DNA from: Hyphomicrobiales bacterium
GTDB taxonomy: Bacteria > Pseudomonadota > Alphaproteobacteria > Rhizobiales > UBA4765
DNA: 7,211 bases
NCBI GenBank assembly: GCA_027487195.1
Contig: JAIYEB010000181.1
Coordinates: 1-7,211 of the forward strand
Direction of reading: 5' to 3'
Shown: one piece after another, positions 1 to 5,662 of the stretch
Position numbering within the stretch: position 1 is the stretch's first letter
Layout of the letters: each line of letters starts with the position of its first letter
Notes under the pieces: model-generated
What the model was told of the DNA's origin: nothing
The model's database searches: none
The model's input: only the letters and a program-made list of their open reading frames with translations
Translations under genes and position numbers: made by a program

Positions 1-647
1 AGAAGCAGGCGCACACCCTCGACGCCAAACTTGTCGAGCTTGTCGATGGCGCGCAGCACGCCAAGCCGGCGCCCGGCATTCTCATCCCCGCCAAGGCCGG
101 CGGCTTCCATGACCCCGTCCAGCACCTTGCGGTTGTTGACCTTGATCACATAGTCGCCGCGCTGAATGCCGACCGCCTCAAGCGTGTCGGCTGCCATCAT
201 GCAGATCTCGGCGTCTGCTGCGACCGAGGCCGCGCCAACCGTATCCGCATCGAACTGCATGAACTGACGAAAACGACCGGGACCTGGCTTTTCATTGCGA
301 AACACCCAGCCCGCGCGATAGCTCCGATAAGGCTTTGGCAGGGCGTCGAAATTCTGCGCGACAAAGCGCGCGAGCGGCGCTGTCAGGTCATAGCGCAGGC
401 TGAGCCATTGCTCATCATCGTCCTTGAACGAAAACACGCCCTCGTTCGGGCGGTCCGTGTCCGGCAGGAACTTGCCGAGCGCGTCGGTGTATTCGATCAG
501 CGGTGTCTCGACCGCCTCAAACCCGTAGCGCTCATAGACCTCGGCGATCCTGCGCATCATGGTGGTGACGCCGGCGATCTCGCTCGGGCCACGATCGCCA
601 AAGCCACGCGCCACGCGCGCGGCAAGTTTTGAGTTGGCGCTGCTCAT
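1..647 (-). CDS. hisS: Histidyl-tRNA synthetase, N-terminal part (truncated by window edge)
   Basis: Class II aminoacyl-tRNA synthetase that charges tRNA-His in the cytoplasm. Translating the minus strand from the ATG at 647 gives 215 codons ([20 protein letters not shown]...) running off the left edge without a stop. Class II signatures are visible: a motif 1 region around residues 25-60 ([14 protein letters not shown]), DLTAP at about 87-91, and motif 2 at about 110-135 ([20 protein letters not shown], then MQFDAD). The [17 protein letters not shown] form differs from the PQKGRYRQFHQ form of E. coli HisRS. It matches the divergent alphaproteobacterial enzymes, known to use a tRNA-His lacking the usual G-1 identity. 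The catalytic C-terminal half (motif 3 and the histidine-specific loops) and the anticodon-binding domain lie outside the window. The start is supported by AGGGG at 660-656, 8 nt upstream of the ATG; that site lies in a perfect hairpin. The stop of cheZ is 67 nt upstream on the same strand. Confidence 0.95.
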   Translation of the reverse strand, partial: MSSANSKLAARVARGFGDRGPSEIAGVTTMMRRIAEVYERYGFEAVETPLIEYTDALGKFLPDTDRPNEGVFSFKDDDEQWLSLRYDLTAPLARFVAQNFDALPKPYRSYRAGWVFRNEKPGPGRFRQFMQFDADTVGAASVAADAEICMMAADTLEAVGIQRGDYVIKVNNRKVLDGVMEAAGLGGDENAGRRLGVLRAIDKLDKFGVEGVRLL

Positions 648-652
648 TTTTT

Positions 653-679
653 TATCCCCTGTGCGGACGCGAGGGGATA
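653..679 (-). promoter_or_regulatory. Hairpin enclosing the hisS Shine-Dalgarno
   Basis: A perfect 8-bp inverted repeat: TATCCCCT at 653-660 and AGGGGATA at 672-679 on the plus strand, with an 11-nt loop. In the hisS transcript (minus strand) the 3' arm is AGGGGATA, whose AGGGG is the only good Shine-Dalgarno, 8 nt before the ATG at 647; five A residues lie between the arm and the ATG. The stem therefore hides the ribosome site. It is not an intrinsic terminator in either direction, because the T run (647-653) lies before the stem on the plus strand and reads as A on the minus strand. A role in translational control is inference. Confidence 0.5.
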
Positions 680-697
680 CGAGCGCAACAGGCGCTC

Positions 698-729
698 GTC
701 AACCAAACTGCGCGTCAACCAAACAGCGC
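698..729. repeat. Two tandem 16-bp repeats spanning the cheZ stop codon
   Basis: Positions 698-713 and 714-729 are head-to-tail copies of GTCAACCAAACNGCGC that differ only at the eleventh base (T709 against A725). The second copy includes the last codons and TGA stop of cheZ (Leu-Phe-Gly-stop on the minus strand); the first lies just beyond the stop. This looks like a small slippage duplication of the gene end. Confidence 0.75.
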
Positions 730-1464
730 GTCGATCATGTCCTGGGAGGCGCGATCTTCGCCTGGCAGCGCAGGCCCGTTCAGCAAGGCCTTGTCGCCTT
801 CGCGGTCCTCAGCTGCCACCGGAGCCACATCTTCGAAGGCTGAAATACCGCCCCAGATCTCGGTCATGCGCTGAACCCGCTCGTCGATGAAGCGGAGCAC
901 ATTGACAACCTTGGTGATGCGTTGACCGGTCAGATCCTGAAAGTTGCAGGCCTCGAAGACCTGGACAACGGCATCGGCAATGTCGCTTGCCATGCCCTGA
1001 TCATTACCGGTCAGCTTGGCAATCAGGTTCTTGGCATTGATGTCGATTGTTTCGGCAGCCTCAAGGATCAGGTTGGTTGCCTCTTCTGTGCCACCCATAA
1101 CCGCATCAAGCTCATCGCTGACCCTGTGCATGGATCCGCCAGTGTTGCCGGACTTATGCAAGGTCGCGATCTCGCGTTTCGTCTCGGAGATGGCGGCTTG
1201 AATCTCATCGAGCTCGTTCTTGAGCTTCTTGGCTTCCGCAAGTTCGCGCTTGTAGAGCGCGATCATTTCCCGGGCGGCCTCTTCGGATGCAGACGATGCG
1301 GCCGGCGCAGCTGCCGGAGCGGCCGTCACACCCGCAGCAAGGCGGGCATTCAAAAGCGCAAGGCCCTGCATAAGTTCGCGGTGTCGGCGAGCGGCAAGCT
1401 CGGTCGGCGATGTCGTTTCATTTACGACCCGCTCAATACGAAAAGCCTTCACCTGTGTATTCAT
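715..1464 (-). CDS. cheZ: CheZ-family chemotaxis protein phosphatase
   Basis: Predicted cytoplasmic phosphatase that removes phosphate from CheY-P and so ends the flagellar motor signal. The hallmark is VVQVFEACNFQDLTGQRITKV; its Gln-Asp corresponds to the catalytic Gln147 region of E. coli CheZ (FQDLTGQ) and lies at residues 176-177 counted from the chosen start. An Ala/Pro-rich stretch (about residues 42-60) is followed by long charged helices (about 61-200), fitting the CheZ four-helix bundle. An acidic, variable linker leads to a C-terminal SQDMIDALFG, resembling the amphipathic CheY-binding tail of E. coli CheZ. Length is 249 residues, against about 214 in E. coli. I chose the ATG at 1464 (MNTQVKAFRIERV) because GGGGCG lies a few bases upstream of it; the in-frame ATG at 1476 (MGRT-) has no visible ribosome site but remains possible. 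No other chemotaxis gene is in view. It is on the same strand as hisS, 67 bp away. Confidence 0.87.
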   Translation of the reverse strand: MNTQVKAFRIERVVNETTSPTELAARRHRELMQGLALLNARLAAGVTAAPAAAPAASSASEEAAREMIALYKRELAEAKKLKNELDEIQAAISETKREIATLHKSGNTGGSMHRVSDELDAVMGGTEEATNLILEAAETIDINAKNLIAKLTGNDQGMASDIADAVVQVFEACNFQDLTGQRITKVVNVLRFIDERVQRMTEIWGGISAFEDVAPVAAEDREGDKALLNGPALPGEDRASQDMIDALFG

Positions 1465-1476
1465 CGTTCGCCCCAT

Positions 1477-1566
1477 CTGGATACGTACGCACTAAAACGT
1501 GACCACGGTTAATTCCACGTTGCATTGGGCTGGAAATATTCGCCGTGAGCGTGGTAGGCGCGGGGT
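1477..1566. promoter_or_regulatory. Divergent intergenic region between cheZ and the dehydratase gene
   Basis: About 100 bp must carry promoters for both directions. I see no convincing -35/-10 pair. Features present are TACGTA at 1482-1487, a short dyad CGTG-AC-CACG at 1498-1507, and a GGTTAA half-site at 1507-1512 (TTAACC on the minus strand). The last resembles one half of a CtrA box, but a second TTAA at the usual 7-nt spacing is missing. The promoter assignment rests on gene orientation alone. Confidence 0.35.
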
Positions 1567-2496
1567 ATGGTCAGTCCAGACGATATAAATTCCGCCGCCG
1601 CCCGCATCGCGGGTTTCATTCGCGTGACGCCCGTCATGAAGCCAGGGCCAGGCAGCTTTGGCATTGCCCATGATCTGACCCTCAAGCTAGAACTGCTCCA
1701 GCATGCAGGCTCCTTCAAGTCGCGCGGTGCGTTCAACACGCTCCTGTCGCTGCCCGTGCCGGCGTCAGGCGTTGCAGCAGCGTCCGGCGGCAATCATGGC
1801 GCGGCGGTTGCGTTTGCAGCCCGTCGGCTTGGTCACAAGGCGCGCATCTTCGTGCCCGAGATTTCAAGCCCCGCGAAGGTGGATCTGATCCGCTCATGCG
1901 GCGCAGACCTTGTCATTGGCGGCGCAACCTATTCCGATGCCTTGGCCGCATGTGAAGCCTACATCCGCGATACCGGCGCGCTTTCAATCCATGCCTATGA
2001 TGCCGAAGCCACGATTGCAGGGCAGGGCACGCTTGGCGTGGAGTGGGAAACCCAGTCGCCTGACCTGGATACAGTTCTGATCGCGGTGGGTGGCGGCGGG
2101 CTCATTTCGGGCATCGCCGCCTGGTATCAGCGGCGCGTAAAGGTTGTCGGCGTCGAGCCGGAGACCAGCCGCGCGCTTGATGCAGCCCTCAAGGCAGGTG
2201 GCCCTGTCGATGTTCCGGTTTCGGGCGTAGCAATTGACAGTCTTGGCGCGCGCAACGTGTTCCAGCGTGTTCACGACATTGCAGCCGCCCATGTCGATCA
2301 TGTTGTTCTGGTGCCGGATGAGGCGATCAGACAGGCGCAGGCCAGGCTTTGGGCCGAAACCCGCCTTGTCGCCGAGCCTGGGGGCGCAGCCGCCTTGGCC
2401 GCGTTGCTCTGCGGGGCCTATCGCCCCAGCCCCGGCGAACGCGTGGGCGTTTTGGTCTGCGGGTCAAACACAACCTTCGACAAACTTCCGGTCTGA
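1567..2496 (+). CDS. PLP-dependent serine/threonine dehydratase (fold type II)
   Basis: Cytoplasmic enzyme expected to deaminate L-threonine to 2-oxobutyrate and/or L-serine to pyruvate, releasing ammonia. The family signatures are in the usual order: GSFKSRGA with the PLP Schiff-base Lys51; SGGNHG at 73-78, which cradles the cofactor; the glycine loop VGGGGLISG at 174-182, which binds PLP phosphate; EPGGAAALAAL at 270-280; and a C-terminal CGSNT at 298-302. At 309 residues it has only the catalytic domain, with no C-terminal ACT regulatory domain as in biosynthetic IlvA, so feedback inhibition by isoleucine is not expected. The sequence alone does not separate serine, threonine or 3-hydroxyaspartate specificity, or a racemase of the same fold. 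The ATG at 1567 is preceded by a weak GGTAGG. It is the first plus-strand gene after the divergent gap and ends 97 bp before the permease, so it may share a transcript with it. Confidence 0.88.
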   Translation: MVSPDDINSAAARIAGFIRVTPVMKPGPGSFGIAHDLTLKLELLQHAGSFKSRGAFNTLLSLPVPASGVAAASGGNHGAAVAFAARRLGHKARIFVPEISSPAKVDLIRSCGADLVIGGATYSDALAACEAYIRDTGALSIHAYDAEATIAGQGTLGVEWETQSPDLDTVLIAVGGGGLISGIAAWYQRRVKVVGVEPETSRALDAALKAGGPVDVPVSGVAIDSLGARNVFQRVHDIAAAHVDHVVLVPDEAIRQAQARLWAETRLVAEPGGAAALAALLCGAYRPSPGERVGVLVCGSNTTFDKLPV

Positions 2497-2593
2497 TCCT
2501 TTCGTCGAGGGTCTTCGCACAGTGCTTGCAGGCTCTTGCCCCCTTCATTAGGGACGGGTCAGTCCGCACCAGCGGAAGTCCGGAACAAAGTGT

Positions 2594-3574
2594 GTGACGA
2601 GCTTTTTCGCCCTCGCGTCCCAGAACATCCTCTCTCCCATGGTCCTGTTCTTTGGACTTGGGCTTCTTGCGGCTTTCGCGCGCTCCGATCTCTCGATTCC
2701 AGAGTCGATTGCCAAGATCATGGCGCTTTATCTGCTGCTCGCCATTGGCTTCAAGGGCGGCGCTTCCATGTCTGGCGTCGGGTTTGATCCGCGCCTTGTG
2801 GCTGCCCTTGGCCTTGGCGTGATCCTGTCCTTTTCGATTCCACTGGCTGGCTACGCGCTGCTCCGCCTCACCACGGGCCTGTCAAAAATCGATGCCGCCG
2901 CTGTAGCCGCGCATTACGGTTCCATCTCGATTGTAACGTTCGTTGCCGGCACACAGGCTGTTTCATCCCTCGGATTTTCGTTCGAGCCGTGGATCGTGGC
3001 AGTTGCGGCCGTCATGGAGTTTCCGGCAATCCTGACCGCACTCTGGCTTGCAAGCCGGGCAGGCGAGGCAAAACATCAGACCGAAGGCGCCGAACTGTTT
3101 CGCGAGATCGCTTTCAACGGCTCGATTGTCATGCTCGTGGGGTCGTTCCTGATCGGGTGGATCACAGGCAAACCCGGGCTCGACATCGTCAACCCGTTCA
3201 TCGGCGATCCGTTTCGCGGCGTCCTGTGCCTGTTCCTGCTCGACATGGGCATTGTGGCCGGGCGCGGCCTGCGCCAGGGCGCTGGCGAGCTGGAATGGAC
3301 CACTATCGCCTTCGGCATCTACATGCCGATGGCCATTGCGCTCCTCACAGCCGTTCTGGTCCTTCCGCTTGACCTGTCTGTTGGCGGACATGCCCTGTTC
3401 GTTATTCTCGCCGCCAGCGCGTCCTACATCGCGGTCCCTGCGGCCATGCGCGTGGCGCTGCCAGAGGCAAAGCCGGCGATCTATCTGACCATGTCGCTTG
3501 GCGTGACGTTTCCGTTTAATCTCACGCTCGGGATTCCCGCCTATCTCATGCTGGTTCAGGCGCTGAAGGGCTGA
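2594..3574 (+). CDS. sbtA: SbtA-type sodium-dependent bicarbonate permease
   Basis: Inner-membrane protein of 326 residues with about ten hydrophobic segments, arranged as two similar halves of the SbtA (DUF897) fold, which carries bicarbonate in with Na+. Points matching cyanobacterial SbtA are IPESIAKIMALYLLLAIGFKGG (35-56), AAHYGSISIVTFVAGTQAVS (105-124), the GDPFRGVLCLFLLDMGI block (204-220) and the C-terminal AASASYIAVPAAMR...LPEAKPAIYL region (273-298), the counterpart of AASSSDISGPPTLR. The cytoplasmic linker between the halves (about 155-171) is much shorter than in Synechocystis SbtA. The start is a GTG at 2594 with GGAA 8 nt upstream; the next in-frame ATG, at 2639, would cut into the first membrane segment. 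The TGA directly abuts the ATG of the PII-like gene, a sign of translational coupling with its likely regulator. Substrate is inferred from the family; some heterotroph members are uncharacterised. Confidence 0.88.
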   Translation: MTSFFALASQNILSPMVLFFGLGLLAAFARSDLSIPESIAKIMALYLLLAIGFKGGASMSGVGFDPRLVAALGLGVILSFSIPLAGYALLRLTTGLSKIDAAAVAAHYGSISIVTFVAGTQAVSSLGFSFEPWIVAVAAVMEFPAILTALWLASRAGEAKHQTEGAELFREIAFNGSIVMLVGSFLIGWITGKPGLDIVNPFIGDPFRGVLCLFLLDMGIVAGRGLRQGAGELEWTTIAFGIYMPMAIALLTAVLVLPLDLSVGGHALFVILAASASYIAVPAAMRVALPEAKPAIYLTMSLGVTFPFNLTLGIPAYLMLVQALKG

Positions 3575-3886
3575 ATGATGCAAACGCATCCCAAGAAGAA
3601 GCTCGAGATCATCATCGAAGCCCCTCTGCTGAACCGCCTTCTGGACAAGCTCGAACGGCTGAATGTCTCAGGCTACACGGTCGTGCCGGCGATTGCCGGC
3701 AAGGGCAGCGGCGGGGCGTGGCGCGAAGGGCAACTGACCCAGGCCGGCCATATGGTCATGGTGATCTGCATCACCTCGGAAGAGCGCGTCCCCGAGGTGT
3801 TGAAGCCAGTCTATGACGTGCTTGCCCGCCATATCGGCATTGTCACTGTGTCCGACGTGCAGGTCATCCGCGCCGACCATTTCTAG
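3575..3886 (+). CDS. sbtB: SbtB-like PII-family regulator of the bicarbonate permease
   Basis: Small cytoplasmic PII-fold protein (103 residues, normally a trimer) expected to bind adenine nucleotides and dock on SbtA at the membrane to gate bicarbonate uptake. The fold is recognisable from KKLEIIIEAPLLNRLLDKLERLNVSGYTVVPAIAGKGSGG: beta1-alpha1-beta2 and then the T-loop, starting at GKGS (42-45), closely matching the GYTV...GGKGS of cyanobacterial SbtB. HMVMVICITSEERVPEVLKPVYDVLARHIGIVTVSDVQVI supplies the second beta-alpha-beta unit. It lacks the Tyr51 uridylylation context of GlnB/GlnK, so it is not a classical nitrogen PII. The chain stops at DHF, where cyanobacterial SbtB continues with the CGPxGC R-loop; the redox-sensitive loop is therefore absent. 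The ATG at 3575 follows the sbtA TGA without a gap (a second ATG is at 3578), with AAGGG a few bases upstream inside sbtA. The pairing supports the SbtB name; it could equally be listed as a generic PII-like protein. Confidence 0.82.
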   Translation: MMQTHPKKKLEIIIEAPLLNRLLDKLERLNVSGYTVVPAIAGKGSGGAWREGQLTQAGHMVMVICITSEERVPEVLKPVYDVLARHIGIVTVSDVQVIRADHF

Positions 3887-3968
3887 ATTTTGGCCCGGTG
3901 GGCGTACGCCCCGGATGCACCGCCGATGACTATTCGGCGATACACACGGGGACACGTACTTGCCTGCC
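3887..3968. other. Convergent gap between sbtB and asd with two dyads
   Basis: Eighty-two bases lie between the two convergent stop codons. They contain a perfect 12-nt palindrome GGGCGTACGCCC at 3900-3911 and a hairpin CGCCGA-N7-TCGGCG at 3921-3939 (6-bp stem). The second could act as a bidirectional terminator, as expected between convergent genes, but neither side has a T run, so an intrinsic terminator cannot be asserted. Confidence 0.4.
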
Positions 3969-5003
3969 CTACGCCGCCTTCTTGCGCGGCGTGATCAGCT
4001 TCTGGCGCAAAAGCTCTTCTGCGATCTGAACAGCGTTGAGCGCAGCGCCCTTCCTGAGATTGTCGGAAACGCACCAGAAGGCGAGGCCATTTTCGACCGT
4101 TACATCCTCGCGAATGCGCGAAATGAACACGGCATCGTCGCCCGCAGACTCGAGCGGTGTGACGTAGCCACCCGGCTCGCGCTTGTCGATCACGAGGACG
4201 CCAGGCGAGCGGCGCAGGATCTTGCGCGCTTCTTCCACCGAAATCGGGCGCTCGAACTCGACATTCACGGCCTCGGAATGGCCAATGAACACCGGCACGC
4301 GCACGCAGGTCGCCGTCATCTTGATCTTCGGATCGAGGATCTTCTTGGTCTCGACCGACATCTTCCACTCTTCCTTCGTGTAGCCATCCTCCATGAAATC
4401 ATCGATCTGGGGAATGACATTGAAGGCGATGCGCTTTTGAAACTTCTTGGTCTCGATGGGGTCCGAGACGAACACGGCGCGGGTTTGCTTGAACAGCTCG
4501 TCCATGCCGTCCTTGCCTGCGCCAGACACGGACTGATAGGTCGATACCACGACCCGCGTGATCCCGGCAGCTTCATGCAAGGGCTTCAGCGCCACGACGA
4601 GCTGGGCTGTCGAGCAGTTCGGGTTTGCGATGATGTTGCGCTTCCTGAAATCCTTCAGCGCGTGCGGGTTCACTTCCGGAACAATCAGGGGCACGTCGGA
4701 ATCATAGCGCCACGCCGACGAGTTATCGATCACGATGCAGCCCTGCGCCGCGATCTTGGGCGACCATTCCTTCGAGACCGTGCCACCCGCAGACATCAGG
4801 CAGATGTCGGTGTCTGAGAAGTCATAGCTCTCAAGCACGCGTGTCTTCAGAATGCTGTCGCCAAAGCTGACTTCGGTATTCATCGAGCGGCGCGAGGCCA
4901 GCGCGATGACTTCGGACACGGGGAACTTTCGCTCGGCCAGGACCCCGAGCATTTCGCGCCCGACATTGCCGGTGGCACCTACGATGGCAACCTTGAAAGA
5001 CAT
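3969..5003 (-). CDS. asd: Aspartate-semialdehyde dehydrogenase
   Basis: Cytoplasmic enzyme that reduces aspartyl-4-phosphate to aspartate-4-semialdehyde with NADPH, the branch point to lysine/diaminopimelate, methionine and threonine. The protein has 344 residues, a normal length. It begins MSFKVAIVGATGNVGREML, with the dinucleotide-binding GATGNVG at 9-15. The catalytic Cys130 is in IIANPNCSTAQLV, Gln157 in STYQSVSGAGKDG, and His242 in RVPVFIGHSEAVNVEF. SAGG at 71-74 is the conserved cofactor-side loop. The open frame continues upstream to 5168, but those 55 residues (Arg/Pro-rich) are translated from a palindromic intergenic stretch and precede the Rossmann fold, so the ATG at 5003 is the real start. 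Its ribosome site is weak (AGTGGG about 7 nt upstream). It is convergent with sbtB and has no operon partner in view. Confidence 0.96.
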   Translation of the reverse strand: MSFKVAIVGATGNVGREMLGVLAERKFPVSEVIALASRRSMNTEVSFGDSILKTRVLESYDFSDTDICLMSAGGTVSKEWSPKIAAQGCIVIDNSSAWRYDSDVPLIVPEVNPHALKDFRKRNIIANPNCSTAQLVVALKPLHEAAGITRVVVSTYQSVSGAGKDGMDELFKQTRAVFVSDPIETKKFQKRIAFNVIPQIDDFMEDGYTKEEWKMSVETKKILDPKIKMTATCVRVPVFIGHSEAVNVEFERPISVEEARKILRRSPGVLVIDKREPGGYVTPLESAGDDAVFISRIREDVTVENGLAFWCVSDNLRKGAALNAVQIAEELLRQKLITPRKKAA

Positions 5004-5037
5004 GTTATGACCCACTTGTTGTCTCCCCGGAATGGAT

Positions 5038-5054
5038 CGGACGGGAACCGTCCG
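5038..5054. repeat. Perfect 7-bp hairpin with GAA loop upstream of asd
   Basis: CGGACGG at 5038-5044 and CCGTCCG at 5048-5054 are perfect complements around a 3-base loop. It lies in the asd leader, 35 bp upstream of the start codon, and only 5 bp from the next palindrome at 5060-5081. No T run follows on either strand. Confidence 0.6.
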
Positions 5055-5059
5055 CCCGC

Positions 5060-5081
5060 CTCTCCCGCACCGCGGGGAGAG
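5060..5081. repeat. GC-rich palindrome, possible dispersed intergenic repeat
   Basis: CTCTCCC (5060-5066) pairs with GGGAGAG (5075-5081), and the stem can be extended by GC/GC with one bulged G. A degenerate version reappears at 5159-5179 (CTCTCCGCACCGCAGGGGAA against CTCTCCCGCACCGCGGGGAG). CTCTCCC/GGGAGAG palindromes of this sort are a common form of dispersed intergenic repeat in alphaproteobacterial genomes; membership here is inferred by eye. Confidence 0.45.
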
Positions 5082-5211
5082 AAGCGGAACGAGCGAAGCC
5101 TCACGCGGTTGTGCGCGTGGTGAATTTGCTCGTCGTTTTGGTCGCGTGGCGCACGTGGCTCTCCGCACCGCAGGGGAATGGAATGGCTTGAAACGAAATT
5201 ACACCTGATCT

Positions 5212-5228
5212 GTCAAGAGTGTGTTGAC
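5212..5228. promoter_or_regulatory. Inverted repeat GTCAA-N7-TTGAC, possible operator
   Basis: GTCAA at 5212-5216 and TTGAC at 5224-5228 form a 5-bp dyad, with near-match flanks, about 42 bp upstream of the ATG at 5270. The right arm overlaps the -35-like TTGACG. Size and position would suit a small DNA-binding repressor, but five-base arms can arise by chance. Confidence 0.25.
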
Positions 5229-5269
5229 GGCTCTTCCCCTTGGCCCGGCAAAAACGATATCATTCCACG

Positions 5270-5662
5270 ATGTTTCGCTTGTTCGATCCTGGCCTCGGGC
5301 CCCTGATTGCCGCCGTCATTGCGGACGGGCACTCCGATGCCAGCGTCATCGACGCCATCCGGCGGATCGGCCCTGCGGTTGAGGCAGTCATTCTGGTGGC
5401 GATAGAAAAGCCAGAAGGCGCTTCCCATCCCGTAGCCATCGCGCCGCCAGAGCGCGCCGCCCGTCTTGCCGCCGCAACCCAGTGGGCTTTGCGGGTTCAT
5501 GGCAAGATCCGGGGCGTCGTCCTGATTGACCCTGCTTTCGAGAGCCATGCCTGGCAGGCCATTGAGGCGCTGAAGGCCAAGCCATCGGCCATGGTTGCCG
5601 AGGGGCCTGATGGGTTGGTGCTCTGGCCGGCAAGCATCAGTATCGAGGAGCCTGCAACATGA
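5270..5662 (+). CDS. Hypothetical protein, coupled to the amino-acid-binding protein gene
   Basis: I do not recognise this 130-residue protein. It starts MFRLFDPGLGPLIAAVIADGHSD and has no signal peptide or clear membrane segment. Alternating hydrophobic strands (AVEAVILVAIEKP at about 36-48, GVVLIDPAF at about 84-92, a C-terminal LVLWPASI) and helices (ERAARLAAATQWALRVHGK; HAWQAIEALKAK) suggest a small soluble alpha/beta domain. It has no cysteines and no obvious catalytic motif. Codon use and GC at third positions fit a real gene, and its stop overlaps the next start as ATGA (5659-5662), which is typical of translational coupling. I chose the ATG at 5270; an in-frame TTG at 5240 would add ten residues (MARQKRYHST). 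Neither start has a clear Shine-Dalgarno. The coupling suggests it is made together with the periplasmic binding protein, but its role is unknown. Confidence 0.72.
   Translation: MFRLFDPGLGPLIAAVIADGHSDASVIDAIRRIGPAVEAVILVAIEKPEGASHPVAIAPPERAARLAAATQWALRVHGKIRGVVLIDPAFESHAWQAIEALKAKPSAMVAEGPDGLVLWPASISIEEPAT

Larger units (their letters stand above)
5004..5269. other. 266-bp intergenic region with GC-rich palindromes
   Basis: No credible gene lies in this stretch. It separates asd (minus) from the 130-residue protein gene (plus), so it should contain promoters for both. The asd side holds two tight hairpins (5038-5054 and 5060-5081) and, about 100 bp further on, an imperfect copy of the second hairpin sequence at 5159-5179. 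The right end has an inverted repeat at 5212-5228. I could not assign a confident -35/-10 pair in either direction: TTGAAA (5188-5193) and TTGACG (5224-5229) resemble -35 boxes, but no matching -10 follows at proper spacing. Confidence 0.5.

Noticed and set aside
647..679. Intrinsic terminator made of the 8-bp hairpin plus the seven T residues
   Set aside because: On the plus strand the T run comes before the stem, and on the minus strand it reads as A. It does not have terminator polarity for any gene here.
922..1512. Long plus-strand open frame of 196 codons opposite cheZ
   Set aside because: It is antisense to a well-recognised CheZ, its composition is that of a shadow frame, and it shows no recognisable domain.
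1507..1512. CtrA-binding site at the TTAACC half-site between cheZ and the dehydratase gene
   Set aside because: The second TTAA at the expected 7-nt spacing is absent; a single half-site is not enough.
2541..2576. Terminator between the dehydratase gene and sbtA (CCCT/AGGG and TCCGC-ACCA-GCGGA stems)
   Set aside because: The stems are only 4-5 bp and no T tract follows, so it is too weak to call.
2963..3589. Minus-strand open frame of 208 codons opposite sbtA
   Set aside because: It is the complement of hydrophobic codons, giving a charged, Gln/His/Arg-rich product, a typical shadow of a membrane-protein gene.
3960..4817. Long plus-strand open frame of 285 codons opposite asd
   Set aside because: It is a shadow of the asd codon pattern in GC-rich DNA. 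The His/Arg/Asp-rich product matches no family I know.
5004..5168. Upstream extension of asd to an ATG at 5168 (55 extra residues)
   Set aside because: The added residues are Arg/Pro-rich and translated from palindromic intergenic DNA. They precede a standard Rossmann start (MSFKVAIVGATG), and asd has a normal length from 5003.
5240..5269. TTG start adding ten residues to the 130-residue protein
   Set aside because: A rare start with no ribosome site. The ATG at 5270 gives a more natural N-terminus, though this is not certain.
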